Shown here: positions 1-8,013 of the stretch, piece after piece
How the letters are laid out: each line of letters begins with the position of its first letter
Numbering within the stretch: position 1 is the stretch's first letter
Assembly: GCF_046097095.1 (NCBI RefSeq)
Contig: NZ_CP175698.1
Location: 124,001-188,000, forward strand
Length of the DNA stretch: 64,000 bases
Source of the DNA: Natrinema sp046097095
Lineage (GTDB): Archaea > Halobacteriota > Halobacteria > Halobacteriales > Natrialbaceae
Direction of reading: 5' to 3'
Translations under genes and position numbers: made by a program
The notes under the pieces: generated by a model
Told to the model about the DNA's origin: nothing
What the model saw: only the letters and a program-made list of their open reading frames with translations
Databases searched by the model: none

Positions 1-851
1 GCGATCGCTGGAAGCAGTACCTAGCACAACGGTTCGAGAAACCGAAATCAGAAGTCACACCAGAGGACTGGACCGAGCGAACGGCTGGATGATTCCATCG
101 CTCGTGTGGACGAGCCTGGATGCTGGGCTTCGCCCTATTGAAGTCGAACGCGCAACGATCTCGTGGGTTGACGCTGACAACAGCGTACTGCGGATTCCGA
201 AAGAAGAGAGCGCGAAAAACGAGGAACACTGGGTCGTCGGGCTGCGGGATCGAACTGCGGAGATCCTCTGGGGGTAGTGTCAGAAGCGGCGAACGTACCC
301 GCAGTACGACGGAACCGATACGCTGTGGTTAACCCGGAAGCGGAACCCGTACGGGAAATCAGCACTTCGTGATGTACTCCACCGGCTGTGCGACATCGCT
401 GGCATCGATACAAAACACCTTCCACTAATTGACGCTACTCGGAATCCCCGTGATGCAGCCCTCATTGCTGTCGGATAGGATGCAGGGCCGCGCTCAGGTG
501 AGCTACAGAACCTCACAATCGGGGATGTCACTAACTACGAACACGGCTATCAGATCACTGTCCAAGGGAAAACAGGGCAGCGAACAGTTCCACTCATTCC
601 CATTGTTCCGTTTCTCCAGCGATGGCTTGCGGCTCACCCGAGCGATGATCCCCAGACACCTCTGGAGTAAATTGAGCGAGCCAGAGGCACCGAGCTACAA
701 CGCTCTTCGAACAGCTGTGAAGGACGCCGCAGACCGAGCAGGAGTGAGTAAGCCAGTGACGTTTACGAACTTCCGTAAGTCCAGCGCGTCCCACTTAGCA
801 CTATCTCAAGCTACTCCGATCATATCCCGAACTGCACTAGCGTCAAAGTAG
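1..851 (+). pseudogene. Chimeric, decayed tyrosine recombinase (phage integrase) remnant
   Basis: Two integrase pieces lie head to tail. The first (bases 3-410) reads DRWKQYLAQRFEKP, shifts frame near base 70-85, then gives IPSLVW.SLDAGLRPIEVERA, a box-I arginine region. It has an in-frame TAG at 275-277 and continues to a helical RLCDIAGID segment. The second piece starts near DATRNPRDAALIAV, has an in-frame TAG at 476-478, then a second box I (DAGPRSGELQNL). It shifts frame near 660-670 and runs through SKPVTFTNFRKSSASHLA to a stop at 849-851, before the catalytic tyrosine. Two box-I motifs in about 400 bases indicate a deletion fusion of two different haloarchaeal integrases. The 5' end lies outside the window. 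Several lesions make activity very unlikely. Confidence 0.85.
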
Positions 852-916
852 CCCAAGAAGAACCGTACTAATCCCCGTCAAATCACTCCTTCTGCCATTA
901 CAAGGAGCTTCGAATT

Positions 917-2314
917 CTACCCTCTCTGTACTCGGGAGTTGCTATCGGGAGTGACCAGATCAGATAGCTCGACGAGAAGGACGTCGTCACGCGCATCGGC
1001 AGCTCGTTCGAGGTCGTCGGTGTATCCGGAGCGACTGAACAAGACGTACAGCGTCTCCCCGTCTGCTGGCTCTTCTGACCATCGTACTTCCGACGAAGTT
1101 CGTTCGAGATCGGCGAGGATACCTTCGCTCACGGGTCGAGAAGTGAACTTGCATTCGCCAGCGACGAGCCCCTCATCGGTGAGGCCGAGGACGTCCAGTT
1201 CGTGCTCCTTGAACCACCACTGCCCGACATCACGGAACCGTCGATCGATGAGGTCCGGAAGCTCGCGTTGGCAGAGGCGTTCAAACAATGGGCTCACGTA
1301 ATCCGCTAGCTCGGGTGCGACGAGTTCGTCGTACGCGTCGTCGCCGAGTATACGAAGTTGGTCCTGGGTTCCGTACACGAACCGGAACCAGAACCGGAAC
1401 AGCGGAGCTGCGATGCGATATCGGCCGCGTTTTGAAGACGTCGGCGATTCCGTTACAGGGATGTGGCGTTCGACGAGGCGGAGCCGGCGGAGTTTCTGGA
1501 GGTACGTGCTGAGCGATCCGGAGTCCGCGCCGGCCATGCCCGCGATCTCGTTCGGGGTGCGACGCCCGTGGGCGAGCGCACGAAGGATACTGAAATACGT
1601 ATTCAGCTGTCGGAGTTCGGTGCGGAGCAGGAACTCGGGCTCGGAGTACAGGAGGCCACGCTCCGACAGAATTGACTGCTGGACGTTCGCTCCTAACGGT
1701 TGGTCGGGATCAATGGTCTGGAGGTAGTACGGTGTGCCCCCGTAGATCGACCACGCGGTGATGGCGGTCTCGGGGTCGTACTTCGGGAAGAACTGGCGTG
1801 CATCGGCTACGTCGAGTGGTTTGAGATCGATCGTCGCTGTCCGCCGACCGTACAGCGGTGCGCTTCCAGAAAGCACCTTGTCCTCCATGACACTGATCGA
1901 CGAGCCGACGAGCACGAGCGTCATCCCCGTCTCCTGTAACTCCGTATCCCAAACGCGTTGAATTCGGGAAGGCAACGACTCGTCCTCCTCGATAAGGAAC
2001 GGAAACTCGTCGATGACGACGATCGCGTCTTCCTCGCCGAGTACTTCAAGGAGTGCTTCCCAGTCACGGCGGACGTTCCGTAGCGACGGGAACTGTGCGG
2101 TGGCGGCGTCAACGAACTGTTCGAGCTGGTTCTGTGCCGTGGATTCGACTGCTTGGTAGTAGATAGCGTTGTCCCGCTCAGCGATAGACTGGCGAACGAG
2201 CTCACTCTTACCGAGGCGACGGCGGCCGTAGATCACAACGAAATCCCCCGTCTCGGACTCATAGCAGTCCGTGAGTTGATCGAGTTCGATGTCTCGATCA
2301 ACGAATTGCTCCAT
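917..2314 (-). CDS. ATPase_2 (archaeal AAA/STAND-like) ATP-binding protein with C-terminal DUF234
   Basis: The 465-residue product opens with an archaeal ATPase domain. It has Walker A YGRRRLGKSEL (about residues 29-39), Walker B AIVVIDEFPFL (about 96-106) and a sensor-like LVLVGSS (about 134-140). A winged-helix segment follows (about 240-290). The C-terminal part, with the nuclease-like WWFKEHELDVLG and AGECKFTSRP motifs (about 365-400), fits DUF234, which resembles a PD-(D/E)XK fold. The family is widespread in archaea, often on mobile elements, and its role is unknown. The gene lies beside integrase remnants, consistent with mobile cargo. A TATA-like TCTATTTAG about 27 bases before the ATG suggests a leaderless transcript. 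Confidence 0.85.
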   Translation of the reverse strand: MEQFVDRDIELDQLTDCYESETGDFVVIYGRRRLGKSELVRQSIAERDNAIYYQAVESTAQNQLEQFVDAATAQFPSLRNVRRDWEALLEVLGEEDAIVVIDEFPFLIEEDESLPSRIQRVWDTELQETGMTLVLVGSSISVMEDKVLSGSAPLYGRRTATIDLKPLDVADARQFFPKYDPETAITAWSIYGGTPYYLQTIDPDQPLGANVQQSILSERGLLYSEPEFLLRTELRQLNTYFSILRALAHGRRTPNEIAGMAGADSGSLSTYLQKLRRLRLVERHIPVTESPTSSKRGRYRIAAPLFRFWFRFVYGTQDQLRILGDDAYDELVAPELADYVSPLFERLCQRELPDLIDRRFRDVGQWWFKEHELDVLGLTDEGLVAGECKFTSRPVSEGILADLERTSSEVRWSEEPADGETLYVLFSRSGYTDDLERAADARDDVLLVELSDLVTPDSNSRVQRG

Positions 2315-2355
2315 ACAGCCAGTAGCATCTCCGACTAAATAGAATTTCTGATTTC

Positions 2356-2371
2356 GGAAATCGCGATTTCC
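2356..2371. promoter_or_regulatory. Perfect 16-bp palindrome upstream of the ATPase gene
   Basis: GGAAATCGCGATTTCC is identical to its reverse complement. It sits about 42 bases upstream of the ATPase start codon, immediately upstream of the BRE/TATA region on the minus strand (about 2335-2350). The position fits an operator for a dimeric regulator. The regulator is unknown. Confidence 0.45.
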
Positions 2372-2750
2372 AAACTTGTGGTTTCCTTTCGGAGTGAGAG
2401 GAGCTGAAGGTGAATGTCACAGACACTTGAAAACGAGTCCCAATCCTTTGCATGCCGTGGGATTCTCCGTCTCTATACCCCCTGGATTGATCCAGCGAAC
2501 GGCACAGGCGACGGTACGGCATCACGGTACTGGTACCCGTCACGGTCCCATTGAAACCGCACTCAATAGGGATCTTAACTACTGCTGAGCAGGATTCAAT
2601 CCTGCGAATCTAACTTGCCGAGGTGGCAATTCTCTGCGTGTTTTATTAGGGAGGGCATCCAATATGTGCTCTGTAGCAGGTCAAAGCCCGATATAGGAGG
2701 AAGTCAACTCGAGAGAATGATCAAATCACAGTACAGTGGATGCCGGCCTC

Positions 2751-2796
2751 TCACGGCAATGACCAGAGTCCGAATCCCTGTCGGAGAATCCTCCTG
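2751..2796 (+). other. tRNA 3'-end-like fragment (possible attachment-site remnant)
   Basis: The stretch contains CTCACGG, as in the variable arm of haloarchaeal Ser/Leu tRNAs. It is followed by a T-arm-like hairpin: CAGAG, 7-base loop TCCGAAT, CCCTG (four of five pairs). A short acceptor-like TCGGAGAA comes next. No matching 5' half is visible upstream, so this is not a functional tRNA. Integrases of this type often use tRNA 3' ends as att sites, so it may be a relic of integration. Confidence 0.3.
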
Positions 2797-2929
2797 TTTT
2801 CACGCGTTACGAGAGCCATTGGTTGCTCATAGTCTGGTTCGATTAGCCCGGCACGCGGCTGGTCGCATTTGTCGTTCCGAAGCGTAACGGCGGTGACCGT
2901 GTTCGTTCACGGACGAACGGAAACGGTCT

Positions 2930-3853
2930 TTAGAAGAACAGCACGGGAACGGTGTTCCGGAAGATGTTGAGCGAGATGAGAAAGAGGAGCCCGACGACGA
3001 ATCGGTTGAACAGGGCCTCGTCGACCTCGAGCCGGCGGAGGGACGTGCCGAGTACGAGGCCGATGATTGTGACCACGGCGATCACCGAGCCGAGCCACAG
3101 TCGGTACGTCGTCAGCAGGTCGGTGAACAGCGCCATCTGGACGATACGGATCGTAAACACCGTCCCGAGCACCATCGAGAGTCCGCCAATGTATCGCTCG
3201 GCGTCGCGTTCGAAGGTGTGAAAATAGACGGGGAGGAGCGGGCCGAGGTTCGCCACGGCGAGCAAGAAGCCCTCGAGAAACCCGGCCGTACTGAGCGCGA
3301 ACGGGTGGTGGGCTTCCTCGACGGTCACGAAGTTCTGGACGAGTTGGAAGACGACGTAGCCGAAGATGATCAGGCCGATGACGAAGGGGACGATGGGGCC
3401 GGTACTGAACTCGGCGAGGAAGGCGACGCCGAGGACGGTCCCGCCGGCGGCCAGCGCCATGAGGGGCCACTCCTCTCGGACGAAGGCGAGTCCGGTGTCA
3501 GTCTCGCCGATCTGGAACATGTTGATCATCCACGGCGGAATCGTCAGGACGACGACCGCAAAGGTCGGGTCGATCACCGACGCGAAGATCGGCGTCGTGA
3601 TCAGCGCGTATCCAAACCCGAGCATTCCCTTGACGATGCCGGCGACGATCGCGACGAGGACGAACGCCGCGAGCAGGCCGAGCGAGATGTCGGACTGGAT
3701 GCCGGCACTTACGTTGCCGGCCCCGGGGAAGAAGACGATCGATCCCGCGATCACGCTGAGCGTCGCGAGGGTCATCATCACCTCGCGATACCTGAACGAG
3801 CGGAGATTCGAAGCGAATCTGTCAACGCGTATCGTAGACTCCGGTGAACTCAT
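2930..3853 (-). CDS. TauE/SafE (TSUP) family membrane permease
   Basis: This is a polytopic membrane protein of about 307 residues with roughly eight hydrophobic segments. It carries the family-style GIVKGMLGFGYALITTP loop after the first helices and a second G/P-rich repeat near the C-terminal LVLGTSLRRLEVDEALFNRF. TSUP permeases move sulfite, sulfonates, thiosulfate or other small anions across the cytoplasmic membrane. I chose the ATG at 3853; an in-frame GTG at 3883 would add ten residues. The gene is monocistronic. A sulfur-related role is plausible given the sulfur genes a few kilobases away, but the substrate cannot be read from the sequence. Confidence 0.85.
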   Translation of the reverse strand: MSSPESTIRVDRFASNLRSFRYREVMMTLATLSVIAGSIVFFPGAGNVSAGIQSDISLGLLAAFVLVAIVAGIVKGMLGFGYALITTPIFASVIDPTFAVVVLTIPPWMINMFQIGETDTGLAFVREEWPLMALAAGGTVLGVAFLAEFSTGPIVPFVIGLIIFGYVVFQLVQNFVTVEEAHHPFALSTAGFLEGFLLAVANLGPLLPVYFHTFERDAERYIGGLSMVLGTVFTIRIVQMALFTDLLTTYRLWLGSVIAVVTIIGLVLGTSLRRLEVDEALFNRFVVGLLFLISLNIFRNTVPVLFF

Positions 3854-4094
3854 AGATTGACGAATTTTCGGCGCGGTCGACACGGTCCCGCCGATGTAGA
3901 GTCACAGGGTCGGACCCCTATTCCCCTGTTCGATTCGGCGATATGTACTGCCTGAGGCGTCGGGGCTGGACTCGCGTTTCGGTCGGTGGCGGCCGCAGTA
4001 ACGTCGGTATCGCCCCAGCCGCCGGTTGGTGACCGTCATAGATAGCGGCAATCCATTCTCGAGTCAGTCCGCGAGCCGTCGCCGAAAACGGACG
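3854..4094. other. Intergenic, no gene seen
   Basis: These roughly 240 bases lie between the TSUP permease start and the end of the ABC permease gene. They should hold the permease promoter. No protein or RNA gene is evident. Confidence 0.4.
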
Positions 4095-4826
4095 CTACGC
4101 CCGGACGGATCGATAGAATGCGGCGACTGCGAGCGCTCCGTAAACGGCGAGGATCGCGAGGCTCCAGGCGAGGGGTTCGAGGGAGACGTGGCCACTGAAA
4201 CCGGCGTCCATCGCGAGCCGAAGCGGGTAGTGGCCGGGCGCGACCCGCGCGACGGCGGGCGTCTCCGTGGCCATCGGATTCTGGAAGAGGAAAAGATCGA
4301 TCATCGAGCCGAAGAGCACCAGGTAGACGCCGGGAAGCCGGTCCAACAGCGTACCGACGAGGACGCCGATCGTGCCATAGATCAGGGCCGTCAGGAGAAC
4401 CGCGACGGCGAACCAGCCGAGGCGGTCGGGCGCGAAGGCGACGCGCAGTACGCTCACGGCGACCAGCGTGGCGATCGCGCTCACGCCGGCCAGCAGCGCG
4501 AGTCTGGCGAGAACGACCTCGAGAGGGCGGTAGCCGGCGGTCACGAGCCGCGCGTCGGCATCGGCGGTCGACTGGATCAGGAACAGGCCGGCGATGCCCG
4601 CGAGCAGCGCCGCGACCATCGGCGTCGTGAACGCGGGGAACACCTCCGTCAGGGTCACGCGGACCGTCTCGCCCCCCTCGAGTTCGAAGGCGACCCGCGA
4701 GTCCGGTGCGACGATGGTGAAGACGCCGACGAGGTAAGCCGGCAGGGCGACGAGTAGGCCGATCAAAACGGGGGTCCGTTTGATCTGGCGCGCCCCCATC
4801 GCGGCCGATCGCAGCGTCCGACTCAT
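4095..4826 (-). CDS. ABC exporter permease subunit (second of two)
   Basis: This 243-residue membrane protein has about six hydrophobic helices, for example GLLVALPAYLVGVF, AALLAGIAGLFLIQS and TALIYGTIGVLVGTLL. The segment TADADARLVTAGYRPLEVVLARL parallels DERLALCGFPRHTLLVTRL in the upstream gene, so the two permeases are diverged paralogues that probably heterodimerise. Its start overlaps the stop of the upstream permease gene by four bases (ATGA), indicating translational coupling. Similar small permease pairs are annotated as fluoroquinolone-type exporters in actinobacteria and haloarchaea. The substrate here is unproven. Confidence 0.8.
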   Translation of the reverse strand: MSRTLRSAAMGARQIKRTPVLIGLLVALPAYLVGVFTIVAPDSRVAFELEGGETVRVTLTEVFPAFTTPMVAALLAGIAGLFLIQSTADADARLVTAGYRPLEVVLARLALLAGVSAIATLVAVSVLRVAFAPDRLGWFAVAVLLTALIYGTIGVLVGTLLDRLPGVYLVLFGSMIDLFLFQNPMATETPAVARVAPGHYPLRLAMDAGFSGHVSLEPLAWSLAILAVYGALAVAAFYRSVRA

Positions 4827-5545
4827 GTCAGCACCCCCTTCTCGCCGGTGACGGTGGCGTACGCGACGAACGCGGCCGCGAGCAGGACGGCCAGATACGC
4901 AAGCGCCGGGACGAGGTGGCCGTCGGCGAGTGTCCCCTCGAGGACGGCGGCCTCGAAGAGGGCGTGGGGATGGTACAGCGGGGCGAACTCGGCGACTCGG
5001 CCGATGTCGAACAAGTCACTCGAGAGGACGTTATCGAGATCGGCGAGGAAAACAAGGACGAGCGACCCCTCGAGGTCCCGCGGGAGCAGCGTTCCCACGA
5101 TCACGCCGAAGAGTCCGTAGAGCAGGCCGGCGAGTACCAACACGCCGAACGCGAGTGCGGGCGCGGCGACGTCGATCCGCCACGTGAAGACGCCGAAGGC
5201 GACGACGGCACCGAAACCTGAGACGACGAGCATCGTCACGAGCCGCGTCACGAGGAGGGTGTGACGGGGGAAGCCACAGAGCGCGAGGCGCTCATCGCCG
5301 CTTCTGGCGCTGATCACCTGGAAGAGGCCGATGAGGCCAGCGAGGAAGGCGACCGCGAACAGGGTCCCCGTCATTCGCCCGACCGTGGCGGGGTCGGCCC
5401 CGAGGCCGGGGAGCGCCGGGAACGACTCGAGTGCGGTGCCGTAGACCTCGATCGCGACCGGAGGCAGGAAGACGAGCAGCGCGAGCGTTGTCGGCTGACG
5501 GGCGAACTCTGCGAGGCGTGCTCTGGTGCCGGTCACCGCGCGCAT
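4823..5545 (-). CDS. ABC exporter permease subunit (first of two)
   Basis: This is a membrane protein of about 240 residues starting MRAVTGTRARLAEFARQP, with six hydrophobic stretches. A longer reading frame extends upstream into the ATPase gene, but its extra residues are S/T/R-rich shadow sequence. The ATG at 5545 lies 2 bases from the ATPase stop codon. The protein pairs with the downstream paralogue and the upstream ATPase in a three-gene operon. The GLIGLFQVISARSGDERLALCGFP segment resembles the cytosolic coupling region of ABC-2-like permeases. An exporter role is inferred from the absence of a substrate-binding protein. Confidence 0.8.
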   Translation of the reverse strand: MRAVTGTRARLAEFARQPTTLALLVFLPPVAIEVYGTALESFPALPGLGADPATVGRMTGTLFAVAFLAGLIGLFQVISARSGDERLALCGFPRHTLLVTRLVTMLVVSGFGAVVAFGVFTWRIDVAAPALAFGVLVLAGLLYGLFGVIVGTLLPRDLEGSLVLVFLADLDNVLSSDLFDIGRVAEFAPLYHPHALFEAAVLEGTLADGHLVPALAYLAVLLAAAFVAYATVTGEKGVLT

Positions 5546-5546
5546 C

Positions 5547-6242
5547 TCAGGCCACCTCGTCGGGATGGAGTCGTCCGTCGCGGAGTTCGTAGATGCGGTC
5601 GAAGCGCTCGCGCTCGTTGATGAGGTGGCTGATGACCGCGATCGCGGTCCCGCGCTCGACGAGGTCCTCGGTGAGGTCCCAGAACGCGAGGTAGGTGTCC
5701 CAGTCGAACCCCGTGTAGGGTTCGTCGAGCAAGAGCACATCGGGGTCGTGCATCAGCGCGACGCCGAGGTTGACTTTCTGGCGGTTGCCCCCCGAGAGGT
5801 GGTCGATTCGGTAGTCGAGGAACCGCTCGAAGTCGAGTTTCGCGGCGAGCCTGTCGCGGGCCGCTACGATCTCCTCGTCGGTCATCTCGTAGGCCGCTCC
5901 GAAGAGTCGGAACGTTTCTCGGATCGTGAGTCGGTCGTACAACAGCCCCTCCTGAGGACACCACCCCACCCGGCCGCCGGTCTCGACCGTTCCGGCGTCC
6001 GCCTCGAGCGCACCGACGAGAATCTTCATGAGCGTGGACTTGCCCGAGCCGTTTGCGCCCACGATACCCACGATTTCGCTCGACCGGACCTCGATGGTCG
6101 CTCCCTCGAGGACGTCGACGGTCCGCGTAAACGGAAGCTGAGAGCCGTAGGTCTTGTGCAGTTCGTCTCCGCGAAGCGCCACTTCGGGTTCCGTTTCGTC
6201 CGCCTTTCCGTGATTCGTTCTCTCGGTCGTAGCGTCCACCAT
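5547..6242 (-). CDS. ABC exporter ATP-binding subunit
   Basis: The protein has about 231 residues and all the ABC ATPase signatures: Walker A GANGSGKST, Q-loop WCPQEG, signature LSGGNRQK, Walker B VLLLDEPYTGFD and switch histidine AVISH. It energises the two permeases encoded just downstream. The ATG at 6242 is preferred over an upstream TTG at 6272, because the TTG would place the palindromic operator inside the coding region. The gene diverges from the GbsR/MarR-type regulator gene across a 63-base shared promoter, so the regulator probably controls it. Confidence 0.9.
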   Translation of the reverse strand: MVDATTERTNHGKADETEPEVALRGDELHKTYGSQLPFTRTVDVLEGATIEVRSSEIVGIVGANGSGKSTLMKILVGALEADAGTVETGGRVGWCPQEGLLYDRLTIRETFRLFGAAYEMTDEEIVAARDRLAAKLDFERFLDYRIDHLSGGNRQKVNLGVALMHDPDVLLLDEPYTGFDWDTYLAFWDLTEDLVERGTAIAVISHLINERERFDRIYELRDGRLHPDEVA

Positions 6243-6263
6243 ATTCGGTCCATTCCGAATATG
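6240..6263. promoter_or_regulatory. Palindromic operator between ABC exporter and its regulator
   Basis: The arms CATATTCGG and CCGAATATG form a perfect 9-bp inverted repeat around the 6-base spacer TCCATT. The left arm includes the ATPase start codon on the minus strand. TATA-like sequence (TTTAGTATTTT, about 6277-6287) lies beside it and can serve both directions. Binding here would block the exporter transcript and touch the regulator promoter, so this is the most likely autoregulatory operator. Confidence 0.65.
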
Positions 6264-6305
6264 CAGAAGCAAACCGTTTAGTATTTTCGGCAGATAGCGA
6301 ATTTC

Positions 6306-6827
6306 ATGAACGAAGACGGCGACCCCGTGGCCGCTGCCCGCGAGGAGGTCATCGAGGCGCTGGAACGCAGCGCCGAGCTCTATGGTCTAAATCGGAGCTA
6401 CGGCCGACTGTACGGGATTCTCTTCTTCGAGAACGAGCCGGTGTCCCTCGACGAACTGGTCGACCAGAGCAGCTACGCCAAGTCCACGGTGAGCACCGCG
6501 ATGAAAGCGATGGAACGGCTCCACCTCGTCCACCGTCGTTCAATCCCCGGCGAGGGAAAAAAGGCGTTCTACGAGGCCGAGACCGATTTCTGGCACGTCG
6601 TTCAGGAGTTCCTGCGGCGGGAAGTTCAACGCGAGATCGACCTGATGTCCCGGGCGCTCGAGTCCGCCGAAACGAAACTCGAGGACGCCGACTCCGAGCA
6701 GGCCGAAGAGGATCTCGAGCGAATCCGCTCGCTGAAAACGACCTACGACCGGAGCCAGACGCTAGTGACCCTGCTTACGAGCAAGTCGACCGAGCGCCTC
6801 GCTGACCTGATCGATCGACTGCGCTGA
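6306..6827 (+). CDS. GbsR/MarR-family winged-helix transcriptional regulator
   Basis: The protein has 173 residues. The N-terminal half is a winged helix: GRLYGILFFENEPVSLDELVDQSSYAKSTVSTAMKAMERLHLVHRR (about residues 31-77), a MarR/GbsR pattern including the YGILFF start. The C-terminal half is a long charged helical region (about 100-165) likely to dimerise. The gene diverges from the ABC exporter operon, with a palindrome between them and a TATA-like box 27 bases before the ATG, so a leaderless transcript is likely. It is probably a repressor of the exporter and of itself. The ligand is unknown. Confidence 0.85.
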   Translation: MNEDGDPVAAAREEVIEALERSAELYGLNRSYGRLYGILFFENEPVSLDELVDQSSYAKSTVSTAMKAMERLHLVHRRSIPGEGKKAFYEAETDFWHVVQEFLRREVQREIDLMSRALESAETKLEDADSEQAEEDLERIRSLKTTYDRSQTLVTLLTSKSTERLADLIDRLR

Positions 6828-6929
6828 TCGGAACGGGGCCGTCGAGATCCGTCGGTCAAAATCTGTCGGTCGGAACCCGTCGTTACTCGACCGGGGCGCG
6901 CCCGCACGAGCGACAGTCACGGTGGTGTC

Positions 6930-7520
6930 TCAGACGAGGAGCTGGACGTCGGACTCGGCCATATGCTGCAGCGCGGTCGCCGCGCCGACGCCGGTGGTGA
7001 CGCCGTCGTAGAAGTCATCTTCCTCGTAGTCCATCAGATCGATCGTCATCTGACAGGCCTGTAGGTCGACCCCGCTCTCGAGCGAGAGGTCGATCAGCTC
7101 CTCGATGGTGGCCGTGCCGTTGTCGTCGATGCGCTTTTGCATCATTTTCGTCGCCATCGCGTCCATACCGGGCAACGCGGCGAGCGCGTTCGGAACTGGC
7201 ATGTTCGGATTGCCAACGGCGCTCAGCTTGAGGTCCTGGGACTTCTCCTCGTGGAGGATATCGAGTCCCCAGAAGGTGTGGAAGACGACGACCTCCCAAC
7301 CGAACGCGGCCGCTGTGCTTGCGAGGATCAGCGGCGGGTACGCCATATCGAACGTGCCCTGTGTCGCGACGATCGTCATCTTCCCTTGGTCGTCGGCGTC
7401 GTCGATCTCGGCGATCGATTCCTCTAACTCGTCGACGCGCTCGCGAAGTGCCTGCAACTCCGCAGCGTCGAACTCGCCGTCGACGTCGTCTACCGGGGCG
7501 GTGGGGTTGTCGGTGCTCAT
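6930..7520 (-). CDS. DsrE/DsrF/DrsH-like sulfur-carrier protein
   Basis: This is a 196-residue protein. An acidic coiled N-terminus (about 15-42, LQALRERVDELEESIAEID) is followed by a DsrE-like fold: MTIVATQGTFDMAYPPLILASTAAAFGWEVVVFHTFWG, a lysine/methionine-rich middle, and SGVDLQACQMTIDLM with the conserved cysteine. This is the peroxiredoxin-like DsrE group, which binds or relays sulfane sulfur. The gene starts one base after the tusA stop codon, so carrier and TusA partner are co-translated. The divergent persulfide dioxygenase gene supports a persulfide-handling role. The end AESDVQLLV is hydrophobic, as usual in the family. Confidence 0.85.
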   Translation of the reverse strand: MSTDNPTAPVDDVDGEFDAAELQALRERVDELEESIAEIDDADDQGKMTIVATQGTFDMAYPPLILASTAAAFGWEVVVFHTFWGLDILHEEKSQDLKLSAVGNPNMPVPNALAALPGMDAMATKMMQKRIDDNGTATIEELIDLSLESGVDLQACQMTIDLMDYEEDDFYDGVTTGVGAATALQHMAESDVQLLV

Positions 7521-7521
7521 C

Positions 7522-7767
7522 TTACGCCGTCTTCTTCACGTAGTGGGTGTACAGGTCATCGTCCTCAACCTGATCGAGCAGTTCGACGCCGTCGGTGCCG
7601 TCGGCCCACCCTCGAACGTCGCTCATGCTGCCCGCGTCCGTCGCGACGACCTCGAGTACGTCGCCGGCCTCGAGGTCGTCGATCGCGCCTTTGGTCTTCA
7701 CGATGGGCATCGGGCAGGACTGTCCTTTCACGTCGAGCGTCTCCGTGGTAGTGTATTCCGAGCTCAT
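7522..7767 (-). CDS. TusA-family sulfurtransferase (SirA-like)
   Basis: This small 81-residue protein has the TusA hallmark LDVKGQSCPMPIVKTK, in which the cysteine of CPMP carries a persulfide. The rest, GDVLEVVATDAGSMSDVRGWADGTDG, matches the beta-alpha-beta family fold. I chose the ATG at 7767 (MSSEYTTTETLD); an upstream start would add 12 residues with no family counterpart. The protein passes sulfur to or from DsrE, encoded one base downstream. Upstream on the minus strand are a TATA-like TTTTATGG (about 7818-7825) and one copy of the inverted decamer shared with the divergent gene. Confidence 0.9.
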   Translation of the reverse strand: MSSEYTTTETLDVKGQSCPMPIVKTKGAIDDLEAGDVLEVVATDAGSMSDVRGWADGTDGVELLDQVEDDDLYTHYVKKTA

Positions 7768-7798
7768 GGTAGTTGTGTGCTCTGTCTTGGAGCTACCA

Positions 7799-7951
7799 CA
7801 CAATATAGGTCGCGGCCATAAAAGGATATCGGCGATTGCACAGTATTCGAACAGCTATGGCGAGCGTAGAAGTAGAGAATGCACGAATCATCGCACCTAT
7901 ACACGCTATCGAGCGTAGTCCGAGCGTGATCGGACCAGATACTATATTGTG
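7799..7951. promoter_or_regulatory. Divergent sulfur-gene promoter region with an inverted decamer pair
   Basis: CACAATATAG at 7799-7808 and its exact reverse complement CTATATTGTG at 7942-7951 flank the divergent promoter between tusA and the rhodanese/metallo-beta-lactamase gene. The first copy lies between the minus-strand TATA and tusA. The second lies upstream of the plus-strand BRE/TATA (CGAACCCTTATG, about 7972-7983). One regulator could thus repress one side and activate or repress the other. Confidence 0.45.
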
Positions 7952-8013
7952 CAATTGTCGAAATACCATCCGAACCCTTATGTGGACGCGGCCGATACTA
8001 AACGGTGTACACG

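Larger units (their letters stand above)
2315..2929. other. Gene-free AT-richer stretch
   Basis: I see no convincing gene on either strand in these 615 bases. The stretch contains the ATPase promoter and palindrome, a short hairpin (GCAGGAT, loop TCA, ATCCTGC at 2589-2605) and a tRNA-like 3' fragment near 2751-2796. It is less GC-rich than the rest of the window, as is the adjacent integrase remnant, which fits foreign origin. Confidence 0.5.

Noticed and set aside
2530..2610. GTTTCAATGGG-like and GATTCAATCC sequence suggestive of a CRISPR repeat
   Set aside because: No repeated spacing or second copy seen in the window; no cas genes.
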